From NCBI GenBank assembly GCA_035771165.1, contig JAWNZC010000178.1, positions 87,501 through 151,500 on the forward strand: a DNA stretch of 64,000 nt, written 5' to 3'. The notes under the pieces were generated by a model. That model saw only the letters and a program-made list of their open reading frames with translations. It was not told the origin of the DNA and ran no database searches. Positions 11,901 to 22,495 of the stretch are shown here, in pieces; position 1 is the first letter of the stretch, and the number at the start of each line of letters is the position of its first letter. This DNA is from Paragorgia papillata (lineage: Eukaryota; Cnidaria; Anthozoa; Scleralcyonacea; Coralliidae). The position numbers and the translations under genes are program-made.

Positions 11901-13413
11901 TGGACCCCCCTAAATTTGGACCCCCGTTGGCAGATTTGGACCTCCCTCCAAAAGTTAAATATATGTAGTGTGAACACAATAATATAAACGAAATTCATAA
12001 TAGCGAACAGTCTGAAGTTTTTTTGTCACTTTATATTAGTGATAAAGAACACAAACCGTAAAATAGAAACCACTACCAGAGTTAGTAAAAGCGATCTCCA
12101 CGCTCTCCATTCTTAGTGATGTTTATTTATCCTTGTAGTTGTATACATATTTTCCATTTGGTAACTTTCTAGTTTTTTGTAGTACTTACTCAGTTTAATA
12201 ACACATTGTTACGATTTTTGAATTTAGATAATGTTACTGGCAATAGAATTTTATTTGATGCATGTACGTCAACGAACCAAATTTTCGAACTATGAAAATG
12301 TCGCCCAACAATGTTTTTTATTCGCTATTGTAACACAATAAGCTCGACTATGTGAGGTTTTGGCTTTGGATATGAAAATTAATGAATGTAGCATATTCAT
12401 CGTTTTCTGGGTTGTTTTGGGTATAAAAATGTTTAAAAAGGGGTCCAAATCCGCCAACGGGGGTCCATATTTACTAGTAGATTTGGACCCCCCCGGTAGA
12501 TTTGGTGGTCCAAATCCGCTGTGACACCGGCAACGCACAACCTGCATATAATGCGGGGGGAGGGGGGGGGTGGAAGCATGGGTGCCCAAGCTGTTAGCGC
12601 GCAGCCTCTCACCGCTGAAGTCATAAACCCGGTCGAATAGGGTTAATACTTGGATGGATGCCCAAGCCGTTAGCGCGCAGCCTCTCACCGCTGAAGTCAT
12701 AAACCCGGTCGAATAGGGTTAATACTTGGATGGGTGACCATGCACCTTAGCTTCATGTGAGTAGAGTTGTTGGTTCTCTCCTGTGCCTCGAGGGGTTTTC
12801 ACCGGGTTCTTTGGTGTTCCTCTCTCCACAAAATCAACACCATAGTTTCCCCACTCCCCAGTGAATCCTACGAACTAGTACAGTCGATCCCCTATTAACG
12901 GACACCCCTTTTAAGCGGACACCTCTCTTAAGCGGAAACCAAAGCGAGGAGTCCCAGCCATTTCTTTATAAAAAACACTATAGTTACAAGTCCTTTTAAG
13001 CAAACACCTCTTAAGCGGAAATGGACACTATCTTGGGTCCCAATATCAAAATTAACGTTTTCTTTAATAACAGTAACAATCAACACTTGAGATTAACCGA
13101 GAGACCACTGAACATTTTGAATTGTGAACCTGTTTAACTCAGTTAGTGCTGTATTGATTGCTTTATAGAATTATAGTGCCGACAAACTATGTATATATAT
13201 ATAATAAATAAAAGTAGCGTGCTGCGTAGGCAGTGTTGAAACAACAATCGAAATATAGTAACTTAGGTTAGATATACCGCCGAAACAGAGAACGTAGGAA
13301 TCTAACGTTTCGAGCGAAGGCCCTTCGTCAGAGAGAAACGTAGGGGCCTTCGCTCGAAACGTTAGATTCCTACGTTCTCTGTTTCGGCAGTATATCTAAC
13401 CTAAGTTACTTTT

Positions 13414-13449
<36 letters not shown>

Positions 13450-16400
13450 TAGATAGATAGATAGATACAAAAAGCTGGTCACTACATGCCTACCCCCTAC
13501 TGTACAACCCAGGGACGTAGCCAGGATTTTGAAAGGGGGGTCCGGGGGTATGTTCCCCCGGGAAATTTTGAAATTGAGAGTCGCTGAAATGCCATTTCCT
13601 GGTTTTGGAGGAAGATTGTACAGACTCTAAAGGTTAAAAAACGTCATATAAAATACTCAAAACACGCAAACGTCACATAGATACTGAAAATGCATACACT
13701 CAGTAGATTGAATACACTGTTTACAGTTTATTTCCTGACACAATTGATATTGCATCAGTTTTGTAGTTACATGTCTGTTGTTTTATATCAAAAGGGGGGA
13801 GCCGCGGCTCCCCCAGCTCCCCCCCCCTGGCTACATCCCTGGTACAACCCCTTTTAAGCTGACACCAAAGAGAGGGCCCAAAGGCGTCCGGTTAATAGCC
13901 TGGGTTCGACTGTAATAAAGTTATTAAATCAAATCACTAAATCATGCGATATATTTTCTTCTATAGTTCGCCACTACCCTTTCGGTAAAATATAAACCGA
14001 TTCTGAAGGGCAGTCTGGTAAGAAATGGCAAAGCTGCTTCGTTTTTCGGTGTGAAAAGTGTAGCGGACATCGACACAAATGTGAAACAAACAGCTGAAGC
14101 TATTAGACGAGCCAAGTACTCTAAAACAGTAACATGGTCAGGTCGTGTTTTGGAAGGCGTGACAATTGTTACAAGTTTGGCAACTATAGGTACATGTGCA
14201 AATCCTGTCTGTCTGTCTGTCTGTCTGTCTGTCTCCTAAACAATTTCCTCCCAGTGATGGATCCAGGTTGATCTGGTAGGGTGGGGGTGCTGCAGGGGAG
14301 GACCTAGAATTTTTTTAACCTTAGTCAAACCATTCCTTGGGGGGTCCAGGGGCATGTCCCCCGGAAAATTTTTGAAATTTGGACCTCTGAAATGGCATTT
14401 CCTGCATTCTGACGGTACTTTGAAGAAAGATTTAAAAGTTTTAAATCGTGTTTTCAATAGCGCATTTTATCAAACCTGGAAGGTGTCAAATAAATTTAGG
14501 GATAAAGTGGACATTTTATTATGGATTTTATTAGGGATATCACAAGGAAGCTAGACATTAGAAATGTGATTGACATTTTCAATGAAAAGCCATGTCTCGC
14601 ATCCCACTGCAGCAAGGCACTAATTGAGTAATTGGCACCCCCCTGCACCCCCTTGGCTAAGGGCCAGGGGGGTGCGCACACCCCTGCAAATCCATCACTG
14701 TAATTCCTCCTGAACCAATGAAGGTTAGCCTTACACTGGACCTCAATAGACAAATTAAACAATTTATCTATATGAGTGTATGATGGAATTATGCATGACG
14801 TTTTGTCAGAGTAAAATGAAGGGTTCCGCTTGAAACGTCAGTATTTCGTTCCAAAATACAGTGTTGTAAAAATTACCAAAAAAAAGTAATGAGTAAAAAT
14901 TACAATTACTTCTCCAAAAAAGTAATTATTACCAATTACTTATTACTTTCTTTCAAAAATAATTAATTACGAATTACTTGTTAAAAAGTAATTAATAATT
15001 AATTACGAATTACTTGTTAAAAAGTAATTAATTACTAATTACTTTAGAATTACTTTTTATTTATAAGCTCTGATCAACTTGAATGACAACAATATCGCTG
15101 GTTTCACCAATAGTTTCATCCAGATTCACACAACAGTACAATGTCATGAAGTATACTTTATGTTCTATGATCGCTGGTCAGTAACACTGCAGGCCTCTTG
15201 GATTAAAAACGGCTTAAAGTCCCTATGTCATTCTCAGGGACTTTACATATTTATACTAATTGGAACATTCTGAGAAGATTTGTAATATATCTCCTCAGGC
15301 GAAAATTTCATCTTCATGGATTTTTTTGCCGTTAAAGTTGACGGAAGTGACGTCAAAAGAGGAATCTGTAAAGTGGTTTTCATATAGACAAATTCCTCTT
15401 TCGACGTCACTTCCGTCAAATTTAACGGCAAAAAAATCCATGAAGATGAAATTTTCGCCCGAGGAGATATATTACAAATCTTCTCAGAATGTTCCAATTA
15501 GTATAAATATGTAAAGTCCCTGAGGATGACATAGGCACTTTAAGCAAAAAACACATTCATGCACGAAACAATGTCATATTTGTTTTGCGATCAATTTGTT
15601 GGGAAATAATAAAAAAACATAGAAGTAACGCAAAATTACTTTCTGAAAAATGTTACTCGTTACCTTCAAAAAGTAATTAATTACGTTACAAAATTACTTT
15701 CGTACAGAAAGTAATAGATTACTGAAAAATTACTCGAAAAGTAATTAGTCACGCATTACTTTAGTAACGAGTATTTACAACACTGCCAAAATAAAACAGT
15801 TCACCACTTTTTCGCTTTGTTGCATGTGATTCAAAACACTACCAACGCAACGCTCTACTTTTTTACCACAGTCTAGACTAAATAAAGTTAGTTTATCTAT
15901 TTTTTATTCATAATTCCGACAAAAAAAACCCAGAAAAATAGAATATATTTAAAGACTTCTCATACACATGGGAACTGGGAAAGCCCATGCAATTTTAGAA
16001 TTTAAAGACTTTTATAGTTTTTGAATCCTTAGGAACCTTAGCTGTCCCGGTTTTCCTCCCTCCATAATTAAATCAACACCTACACGCGTAAAAACGCACA
16101 ACTTGTTCACGGTTGTCAACAGGCGTGAACAATGTTGTGCTGCTCGCCGTGAACAAGTTGTCAACAAGTTGTTCACTTATGGTTCGAACAACTTGTTCAC
16201 GGATAAATCAACAGTCATGAACAAGTTGTTCCAACAGCACATTTTTATAGCCAACAACGTTGTTCGCACATGCCGATACAACATGTTGTAACAGCATGAT
16301 GAAATAACAACGATGAACAACAATGTTACAACAATGGTGAACATGGTTGATGTATCAACACGTTCTTCGGTTGTTACAACATGCGTGAACAACGGTTGTT

Positions 16401-19400
16401 GTTTCATCAAGCTGTAACAACTTGTTGAAACAATGATGAACAATGTTGTTCATTTATCAATGTTGTTCACATATGTCAACAAGTTGTTACAGCATTGTTC
16501 AGGCAACAATGCTGTAACAACTTGCGAGATTTTTACGCGTGTATATGTCTTAGCTAAAATCAACAGTGGGAGAGAGGGATGGGCTCCACCAAGCTTCATC
16601 AGCCCTAGACACACCACTTGATAAATTATCAGTGGTGCCCCAACGACCTAGCGGTTAAGGGACAGATGAGATGATGATAAGATGTACTTTGAACACACTT
16701 TACTTATTATTTCTGTCAACAACATTTAGGTTTAGAAGTCTGGAATACAATATCGAAATTTAAGGAGTGTGACAAGATAGCCAGGGAAATAAGAAATGCA
16801 GCCAATCAGATCGAAGACGCGTACAAGCAAAACGTTGAACTTAATGAGACAGTCGCAAGCTACAATGGTAATATAACATATGTAAGTAGATGTATTATTA
16901 TTGCATTTTGAAAATTACATGTTTGATATATAGCTTAAAGGGCATATGACTCGAAATTTAAGTTTGTCTTATTGAAAAGAACATTTAAAATGATAAAATA
17001 ACATCGTTTGCAGTTTTTGGTTTCCTTGCTTCGTTTTTGAGATATTCCAGTTTGTTTGATATGCAAATGACACAACTTTCTACGTCACACGTGCATAATG
17101 AGTATTATGAGTTACCGAGGGAAGGTTACATATCTTTGCTATTGTGAAACAAAATCACTTGGAATTCTACTTGTTTGGTGTTGTAGGTAGAAACACGCAC
17201 ATGCTTCCTTTGACTTAAGCCCATGTTTTCATAATAGCAGAGATATGTAACCTTTTCTGATAACTCATTATGCACATGTGACGTAAAAAGTTGTGCATTT
17301 GCATATCAAACAAGCTGGGATATCTCAAAAACGAAGCAAGGAAACCAAAAACTGCAAAAGATGTTATTTTATCATTTTAAATGTTCTTTTCAATAAGACA
17401 AACTTAATTTTCGAGTCATATGCCCTTTAAAAGCTGTCTTTGCGTTGAATAACTGAACCCGTTGCTTTTAACTAATTAAATACTTGTTTTGTATGTTTTT
17501 GCTGCACAAGCTGTCGTAAGTTAAACTCAGAGAAAAACTCTGAGACAAATGCGACTGACACAATGCGACTTATAGCCCAACAAGTACTTGTGACACACTA
17601 ACCTGGTACCCTGGCCCAATTCAAAGAATATGGGCCAGGTAACCACTAAAGACATCTGCTTTCCTATTGGTTAAAACTTCCGCGCGTTTTTATTGGCTAT
17701 GAGTAAAACTGCAATCGTCATAAGTGGATTTAGCCCTGATGACGCGAGAATGTCCATATTTTGGGCTCTCAAGATTTTTTTCATTTCAACACCTATTTTT
17801 TCAACTTTCAAGACATTTTTGTGGAGGCCCCCCTTAAACATTATTTTGTGGGGGGCCCTGGGCGACCGCCCAGTCCGCCCTGTCCTAAATCCGGCACTGG
17901 AACTAGATCTAAAAAGGCAACACCTCGTTTCTTTTATAGTACTGGAATGATATTCGAAGGCAACTCGTCAGCAACGCCGTCGACCTGGTGCTTGTTGAGA
18001 TTAAGAACATGACTTTGTACGCTGCTGACGCTTCGAGAATGCAACTCGCTTCATTGGCAATTGATCAATGGTTTGCTGGCATCGACAATGCCAACGAGGC
18101 TGGTACTTATAATCTATTACGGGTACTCAATGATGGCCTCTCTAACGTCTCCTACACGTTGGAATGTTACCGGAACAAATACCGTGCAATCAACTACATA
18201 TCGCAACACTGCAAGACCGGGGACGACACCCTCGAAGGTCTCTACAGTACTGCTCAAGCGGACTTCTTTCTTAACGACAATGACTGCATCGATGGTTCTG
18301 GCTACACGTACACCACGTATAAACAAATGGAGGAAATCATCGAAGGTCTTGCCAAAGACGAAGGCTATAATTTCGACTGCATCTTAAACAGCGAGACTCA
18401 AAAAGAACTGGTTTGTTACAAGCACTGGGATGGGGAAACTACAGGGCAGATTGCCGAGAGGTATTCACTCACTCGAGACCAGGTTTTGAATTTCACGGAG
18501 TCGTGTGGAGAGAAACCGCTGGATCCGGTAACGGTGAATCAAATCTGTACGTTCAAGAAAGACAACGTTACGGGTTATTTCACCGTTGCTAAGATTGCCG
18601 AACTGCTTAGCTTGACCGAAGCTAGAGTCGAAGAGGCATTAGAGAGGTGTGAGCAAGGTAAATAACCATCTTGTTAAAGACTGTTATTTTAAAGTGACTT
18701 TCCGCAGCGATTTTAATTAAAAACTGGAAACTAGTATGGCGCCGGCGGCATGCGTAAATAGGGACTTTAAGATGCTAGGACGACGGTAAGCCTCTTTCTG
18801 CTGCCCCTCTCAACTCTCTCCCCCAGAACAGAACGCCTGCTACGCAGGCTAGTTAACTGACTATTATATTTGACATTTGTAGCTAGTTTAATGACTTCCA
18901 AAACGCCCCAGTATTGCTAAAATGATTGTAGTGTCTGTATTGAAGTCAATCTCAAGCAACAGTTCTCATCTTTTGGCCACTGACGTCGTCCTGAAGACGT
19001 CAAAATGCTCCAAGTGGCGTTGTATTAATCCTGGTTTCCATATAGCCGTAAGAGTCGGCGGCATGGCTGCGGCGAGGGGCGATGGTCCAATCGCATACAG
19101 CTTTTTATTGCTGGCTAATTCAACACTGTCTATGATTGGACCATCGCCCCTTGCCGCAGCCATGCCGCCGGCTCTTACGGCTATATGGAAACCAGGCTTA
19201 AAGAACGAGGACGGCGTTGTAATTACTCTAGGGACGAAAATTATTCATTATACTATATTCGAATTATACTGAATCCTCAGTCTGATGTTATGAATTGAAA
19301 TAAGTTTTATCCCGACGCACAACGAGTCACTTCGATATGCAGTCTCGTGATTACGAACTGGTTTATAACTTTGTTGTCCTTTGCAGAAAGTGCCGCTGCC

Positions 19401-22400
19401 GCTAAAGCCCAAACCGCTAAAGCCCCAACAACCACCGAAGCCCCAACTACCACCGAAGCCCCAACTACCACCGAAGCCACAACTACCACCGAAGCCACAA
19501 CTACTATAACCACAAAAGCGCCTACAAAAGCGACAACAAAAGCCCCAGCCGGTAAGTATATTTAGGAGGAAAATTATTTCCTATTACTCATTGTATTGTC
19601 ACAACTATGCCAGTGCGGAGCTATTTTGTTATAAATTTCACAACTATTAATTACCCTTTATCTGTACTGAGAAGAGGAGTTATCATAAATGCACTGACGT
19701 AACGCCACGCAGAGTTGGAAAAAGTATTCAACCTTCCTCCAGATGGGGTTTTAAGTTTAGATAACCTTCCTCAAAATATATAGCGAGAATTTTGTGTTTT
19801 GCAACGTTCATAAATACTGCGTGACTTTTACAGTACCTTGGTCAAGGTTTTCCTAGGTAAGCTTTGGCATACTACAATAGCTACTAATAACTGACCGCCT
19901 GCCAACTACCCTCGACTGCTGTGAAGATACAGACATCACAGCAGACATCAGCGTACATGTCTCACACATGTAACTGCTTTTGTTGGTTAGTCAATGTTGC
20001 TTGATCAATTTTAACTTTCTCAGATTACTGAATGTGTTGTTTCACGTGTTTTCACGTTAAACCTTCCTCACTAAAGTAAACCTTCCTTCGGGTGGTACCC
20101 GCATACCCGCAGCTTTTTTCCAACTCTGACGCCACGGTTCAGCTAGGCAAACCAAGAAAAGCGCGGGGGGGGGGGGGGGGGAAACAAGCGTCTTTCAATA
20201 GGCGAGTTTCACCTTTCAGGGTGTTGCGCGCGCATCACTTTTAAAAAAAACTGGCAAGCTCCACTCAAAGAGTCAAAGTAAACATACTGTTTAAAATAAA
20301 CAAAGTATAGATACAGTTTTTGGATGTTTGACACTGTTATTCTGCTGTTGTTGGCTCGCTAGCAAGTCTGTTTGCCATTGCTTACTTTGTGGGCAGGCTG
20401 CCAAGAGCCTCGGCCTAGAGCCCGCCTGAAGAGTCCGCAAATTCCTTTGCAAAATGATGAAATGGCGGCCATGTTGGTGCACAACCTTTATCCTATGGGA
20501 ATTTAACTCTATCCTTATTCAAACCTTTCGTATTGTTTCACCACCCCAACGGGGCCACAGATCACGTGAGTGAAAACGATTCATTGACCGGAACGAAAAA
20601 GATGGCGACTTGTACATTTAACCACAATCCTTTGCTCACAGTATATATTTTTTCTTGCAAAATTATCGGAAAATACGGTTTTGAAACATCACTTTTGGTG
20701 GGAATAAAGTTCTTGCTTACTCAATGATAAACAATATTTAGTTGCAGTGGAAGCAAGTTGATCTTGGAGGGGGTAGGACTTCAAAAGGAGACTTGAAACA
20801 CGTGTTTTATCATAAAAAGGGCACTTTTTTGTTGCAAAAAGGGCACTTCATGACAAAGTTGGGGGGGGGGGACACATGCACCGTTTTCCCCCCGATTCCT
20901 ACGCCCGTTTAGTTGTTATTTGAGCTGATTTGAGGTCGCAAAGCATTATAGTTAAATGTACCGCCGCCATCTTTCTCGGTACAGTCAATTGCGTATTTTG
21001 GTTTTCTTTAGAATAAAAAAATATCGGATTCGACCTTTTTGATATCAAGTAGTATTATCAAGTCTCAGTTTTCGGCAGACAACACATATTCCGACTTTGA
21101 CAGCCTCCAAATACTTTGTTCACTCGCACTAAAAATACATTCCTTTAAATCTTTCGCTTATATTAACATCAACTTTTTCGTTCATAGTGAGGCGTCGTCG
21201 TCGTCGTCGTCGTGGCTGGAACATTAGAACTAAGATTGGCCAGAAGGTAAGCCTAAAGTGCAACGAGGAAGACCACTGACCTACTGGACTGCGCGTGCGA
21301 CCGAACAAATATGGCGGGAATACGAGTCCTTTCTCCCATGGTAGCGACCGCTGACTTTATTGTTTATTTGACTGTGGGCTCAGCCGTTCCCGCAGACCAA
21401 TCAATCTAGTTAGAAATTTATTTATTAGGAAAAAAGTCCGCGGTTACTACAATAAGACAAAGTATCCATCTTGAATCGGTCACCAGTCCAGTTATGTGAT
21501 AGTTAAAATATTCGCGTCCGATCTTTATGGGCATCTACAATGGCTCGCCGACTTACTTATCAAATTCTAAGTGTAAATAATGAACACTTTCTTTAAGAGT
21601 CGTAGGAAAGGTGAGATAAGATCATTTACAGTCAGAAAAAGCTCAATTTGAGGCTCTAGTGCCTATTAACTTTGATAAAACCTTGATGTTTTATTAATCA
21701 ATGTTTTATCCGTAGTTAAAGATGCTGATTAAACATTCATTTCTTTTGAATTTTCTTCGTGAATTATTAATGAATTTGATAAATATTGTATATAGGTCAG
21801 TGAGATTAGAGGCGTGCGGTGGACAGCGGGAAGAAGAAAGAACGCCATCTTTTTTAGGGCTGATGGAATACACGCGTAAAAACGCACAAGTTGTTCACGG
21901 TTGTTAACAGGCGTGAACAATGTTGTGCTGCACCCCGTGAACAAGTTGTCAACAAGTTGTTCACTTATAGTTCGAACAATGTGTTCAGGGATAAATCAAC
22001 AGTCATGAACAAGTTGTTCCAACAGCACATTTTTATAGCCAACAACGTTGTTCGCACATGATACAACATGTTGTAACAGCATGACGAAATAACGATGAAC
22101 AACAATGGTGAACATGATTGATGTATCAACACGTTCTTCGGTTGTTACAACATGCGTGAACAACGGTTGTTTCACCAACCAGTAACAACTTGTTGAAACA
22201 ATGATGAACAATGTTGTTAATTCATCAATGTTGTTCACACATGCATGATAACGTTGTTACCACATTGTTCAGGCAACAATGCTGTAACAAGTTGTGAGAT
22301 TTTTACGCGTGTCGGAGGGCCATTTTGTGTATATGAGCCTCCAGAGTGTACCCTTAGTGTTTATTAAGTTATTTAGATACAAAATTTAAACACGTAATTA

Positions 22401-22486
22401 TTTTCATTTTTATAGATCTGAAAAAAGAACTCAAGCATCTTTGCTCTTCTTTTGACACACATCTTCCTTCTATCCATTACCAATAA
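5943..22486 (+). CDS. Unrecognised secreted protein with LysM-like motif and Thr-rich tail, 10 exons
   Basis: Exons 5943-6099, 8548-8592, 9107-9310, 10796-10950, 11642-11827, 13967-14189, 16730-16881, 17940-18657, 19387-19551 and 22416-22486 join in frame (phases agree at every junction) to about 691 residues. I do not recognise the family. A signal peptide (MKKKVTQYLAVIFSLLVVGQ, cleavage near CSA-RV) is followed by basic motifs QYSKR and PRKKR. A hydrophobic helix-prone stretch starts FAVSLAQGVFIAAFLVQLGA. Next come several long amphipathic helices, a second hydrophobic stretch (LEGVTIVTSLATI), and a Cys-rich part in the 718-bp exon. There, YKHWDGETTGQIAERYSLTR looks like a degenerate LysM, followed by a half-repeat IAELLSLTEARVEEALERC. 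Exon 9 is an O-glycosylation-type TTTEAP linker. About seven N-glycosylation sequons support secretion. There is no C-terminal anchor. Function unknown; matrix, mucus or defence roles are only guesses. Confidence 0.8.
6317..6573. mobile_element. PIF/Harbinger-type MITE, intact
   Basis: Arms GGCCCTGTTCACACTATACC and GGTATAGTGTGAACGGGGCC are flanked by TAA at 6314-6316 and 6574-6576. The internal motif CGTGCCGGCACAAAA recurs in both arms. It sits in intron 1 of the secreted gene. A copy with an insertion is at 44002-44570. Confidence 0.85.
6978..7459. mobile_element. Fold-back element with GTCGG tandem arms
   Basis: Arms begin GGTCATACTAATTACCGACA and end with the complement. Both arms contain short tandem CCGACAAAAG/CTTTTGTCGG units. 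The middle holds three copies of a unit containing CATTCAAAATGATTTTTAT. I found no clean target duplication. Confidence 0.65.
7489..7574. repeat. Short tandem repeat, unit near GAAATGACTTGGCAGAGAG
   Basis: Four or five imperfect copies of a 20-28 bp unit containing ATGACTTGGCAGAGAG lie in intron 1 of the secreted gene. Confidence 0.8.
8143..8330. mobile_element. Fragment of a dispersed repeat (GTGCTGCGTAGGCAGTG family)
   Basis: The segment containing AGTAGCGTGCTGCGTAGGCA and GGTTAGATATACTGCCGAAA matches the copy inside 13204-13413, and more distantly 600-720. No ends can be defined here. Confidence 0.6.
10238..10360. repeat. Imperfect palindrome in intron 3 of the secreted gene
   Basis: Arms ACTCTTATAAAGGTACGTTT and AACGAACCTTTATAAGAGTA face each other around CACGAAAGAAGTG/CAACTTCTTTCGT. 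A relative is inserted in the broken element at 51745-51850. Confidence 0.65.
10386..10720. repeat. 21-bp minisatellite in intron 3 of the secreted gene
   Basis: Sixteen copies of AATAGTACCAGGGGTTACCCT, some with TTTCCCT instead of TTACCCT. Because 21 is a multiple of three the array reads without stops as NSTRGYP units, but it lies between well-defined exons and has no initiation or splice context. Confidence 0.93.
11110..11357. mobile_element. TA-flanked fold-back MITE
   Basis: Arms CTACTCAAATCAGTAGAGCG and the complement are flanked by TA at 11108-11109 and 11358-11359. The inner arms include GCAATCACGAGATGTAT and TACCACGTGAT. It is in intron 4 of the secreted gene. Just downstream, 11452-11560 is one arm of the TTAA-type family. 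Confidence 0.75.
12583..12830 (+). mobile_element. 5S-rRNA-derived SINE (SINE3-like), partly duplicated head
   Basis: GGTTAATACTTGGATGGGTG followed by ACC matches the internal promoter region of 5S rRNA (GTTAGTACTTGGATGGGAGACC). The upstream segment (GCCGTTAGCGCGCAGCCTCT and on) is present twice, at about 12590-12655 and 12662-12730. A tail follows with GTTTTCACCGGGTTCTTTGG and AAAATCAACACC. It sits in intron 5 of the secreted gene. Confidence 0.75.
13204..13413. mobile_element. Nested fold-back repeat
   Basis: Arms of about 70 bp (GGTTAGATATACCGCCGAAA to TTCGAGCGAAGGCCC, and the complement) sit inside the Tc1/mariner-type remnant. A fragment of the family is at 8143-8330. An (AT)n and (GATA)n microsatellite follows to about 13468. 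Confidence 0.65.
13510..13841. mobile_element. hAT-type MITE with perfect 8-bp duplication, nested
   Basis: Terminal repeats CAGGGACGTAGCCAGG and CCTGGCTACATCCCTG are flanked by GTACAACC at 13502-13509 and 13842-13849. It is inserted in the Tc1/mariner-type remnant. Confidence 0.85.
14205..14234. repeat. (CTGT)n microsatellite
   Basis: A short CTGT run begins 16 bases after the donor of the exon ending at 14189. Confidence 0.9.
14252..14700. mobile_element. hAT-type MITE, CAGTGATGGAT family, copy 1
   Basis: It begins CAGTGATGGATCCAGGTTG and ends AAATCCATCACTG. The body is shared with 54581-55025 (same strand) and with 45830-46247 and 41642-41931 (inverted). Flanks TTTCCTCC and ATTCCTCC are similar but offset by two bases, so the duplication is imperfect here. 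Confidence 0.8.
14859..15785. mobile_element. hAT-type fold-back element, perfect 8-bp duplication
   Basis: Ends CAGTGTTGTAAAAATTAC and GTATTTACAACACTG are flanked by CCAAAATA at 14851-14858 and 15786-15793. Both arms repeat AAAAGTAATTAATTAC motifs. A second palindrome is nested at 15214-15542. Confidence 0.85.
15214..15542. mobile_element. Nested near-perfect palindrome with TTAA at both ends
   Basis: Two arms of about 150 bp run from AGTCCCTATGTCATTCTCAG to a centre near 15375, and the sequence has TTAA at each end. The arms are so alike that the same short peptide frame can be read on both strands, which shows recent origin. Confidence 0.78.
16083..16541. mobile_element. Fold-back element, CACGCGTAAAAA ends, copy 1
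   Basis: Ends CACGCGTAAAAACGCACAA and TTTTTACGCGTG are flanked by TA on both sides. The interior is a dense series of GTTGTTCAC/GTGAACAAC palindromes. A second copy is at 21871-22311. Confidence 0.78.
16939..17426. mobile_element. piggyBac-type fold-back MITE, TTAA flanks, complete
   Basis: Arms AGGGCATATGACTCGAAATT and the complement are flanked by TTAA at 16935-16938 and 17427-17430. The arms extend nearly 200 bp each, including TTTCCTTGCTTCG and CATTATGCAC. It lies in intron 7 of the secreted gene and is the reference copy for several damaged relatives. Confidence 0.82.
17497..17544 (-). mobile_element. SINE 3' tail fragment
   Basis: CTGCACAAGCTGTCGTAAGT followed by an ACTCAGAGAAAAACTCTGAG hairpin matches the tails of the tRNA-like SINEs at 62475-62595 and 63147-63246. 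Confidence 0.6.
17602..17770. mobile_element. Truncated MITE, TAGCCTGGTACCC family
   Basis: ACCTGGTACCCTGGCCCAAT through GTGGATTTAGCCCTGATGAC matches the full copies at 24925-25134 and 50824-51036, but the second arm is missing. Sequence resembling other GGGGGCC-rich elements follows, to about 17900. Confidence 0.7.
18757..19270. mobile_element. Diverged copy of the GGGACCTTAAGATGC family
   Basis: GGGACTTTAAGATGCTAGGA with GACGACGG, then GTCGTCCTGAAGACGTCAAA, match the complete element at 60746-61109. This copy is split by the insertion at 19029-19197. Confidence 0.65.
19029..19197. mobile_element. Nested fold-back MITE with TTAA duplication
   Basis: Arms CCTGGTTTCCATATAGCCGT and its complement (about 60 bp each, one covering GGCATGGCTGCGG) are flanked by TTAA at 19025-19028 and 19198-19201. 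It is inserted in the GGGACCTTAAG-family copy. Confidence 0.8.
19710..20128. mobile_element. hAT-type MITE, CAGAGTTGGAAAAA family, copy 1
   Basis: Ends CAGAGTTGGAAAAAGTATTC and CTTTTTTCCAACTCTG are flanked by the perfect duplication ACGCCACG at 19702-19709 and 20129-20136. It is in the last intron of the secreted gene. Other copies are at 55289-55776 and, truncated, 52431-52787. Confidence 0.88.
21871..22311. mobile_element. Fold-back element, CACGCGTAAAAA ends, copy 2
   Basis: Same structure and most of the same sequence as 16083-16541, with several small internal deletions. It lies in the last intron of the secreted gene, about 100 bp before the last exon. Confidence 0.78.
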
Positions 22487-22489
22487 ATT

Positions 22490-22495
22490 AATAAA
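22490..22495 (+). terminator. Polyadenylation signal of the secreted gene
   Basis: AATAAA begins 4 bases after the TAA stop; another AATAAA overlaps the stop itself at 22482-22487. This implies a very short 3' untranslated region. Confidence 0.6.

Larger units (their letters stand above)
12881..13912. mobile_element. Tc1/mariner-type element remnant, host of nested insertions
   Basis: Ends CAGTCGATCCCCTATTAACG and, inverted, CAGTCGAACCCAGGCTATTA are flanked by TA at 12879-12880 and 13913-13914. The interior repeats TTAAGCGGACACC motifs. No transposase frame remains. Two further elements (13204-13413 and 13510-13841) and an (AT)n/(GATA)n run are inserted in it. Confidence 0.7.

Noticed and set aside
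15243..15514. Two overlapping 84-codon frames with nearly the same peptide on opposite strands
   Set aside because: Consequence of a near-perfect palindrome, not of coding.
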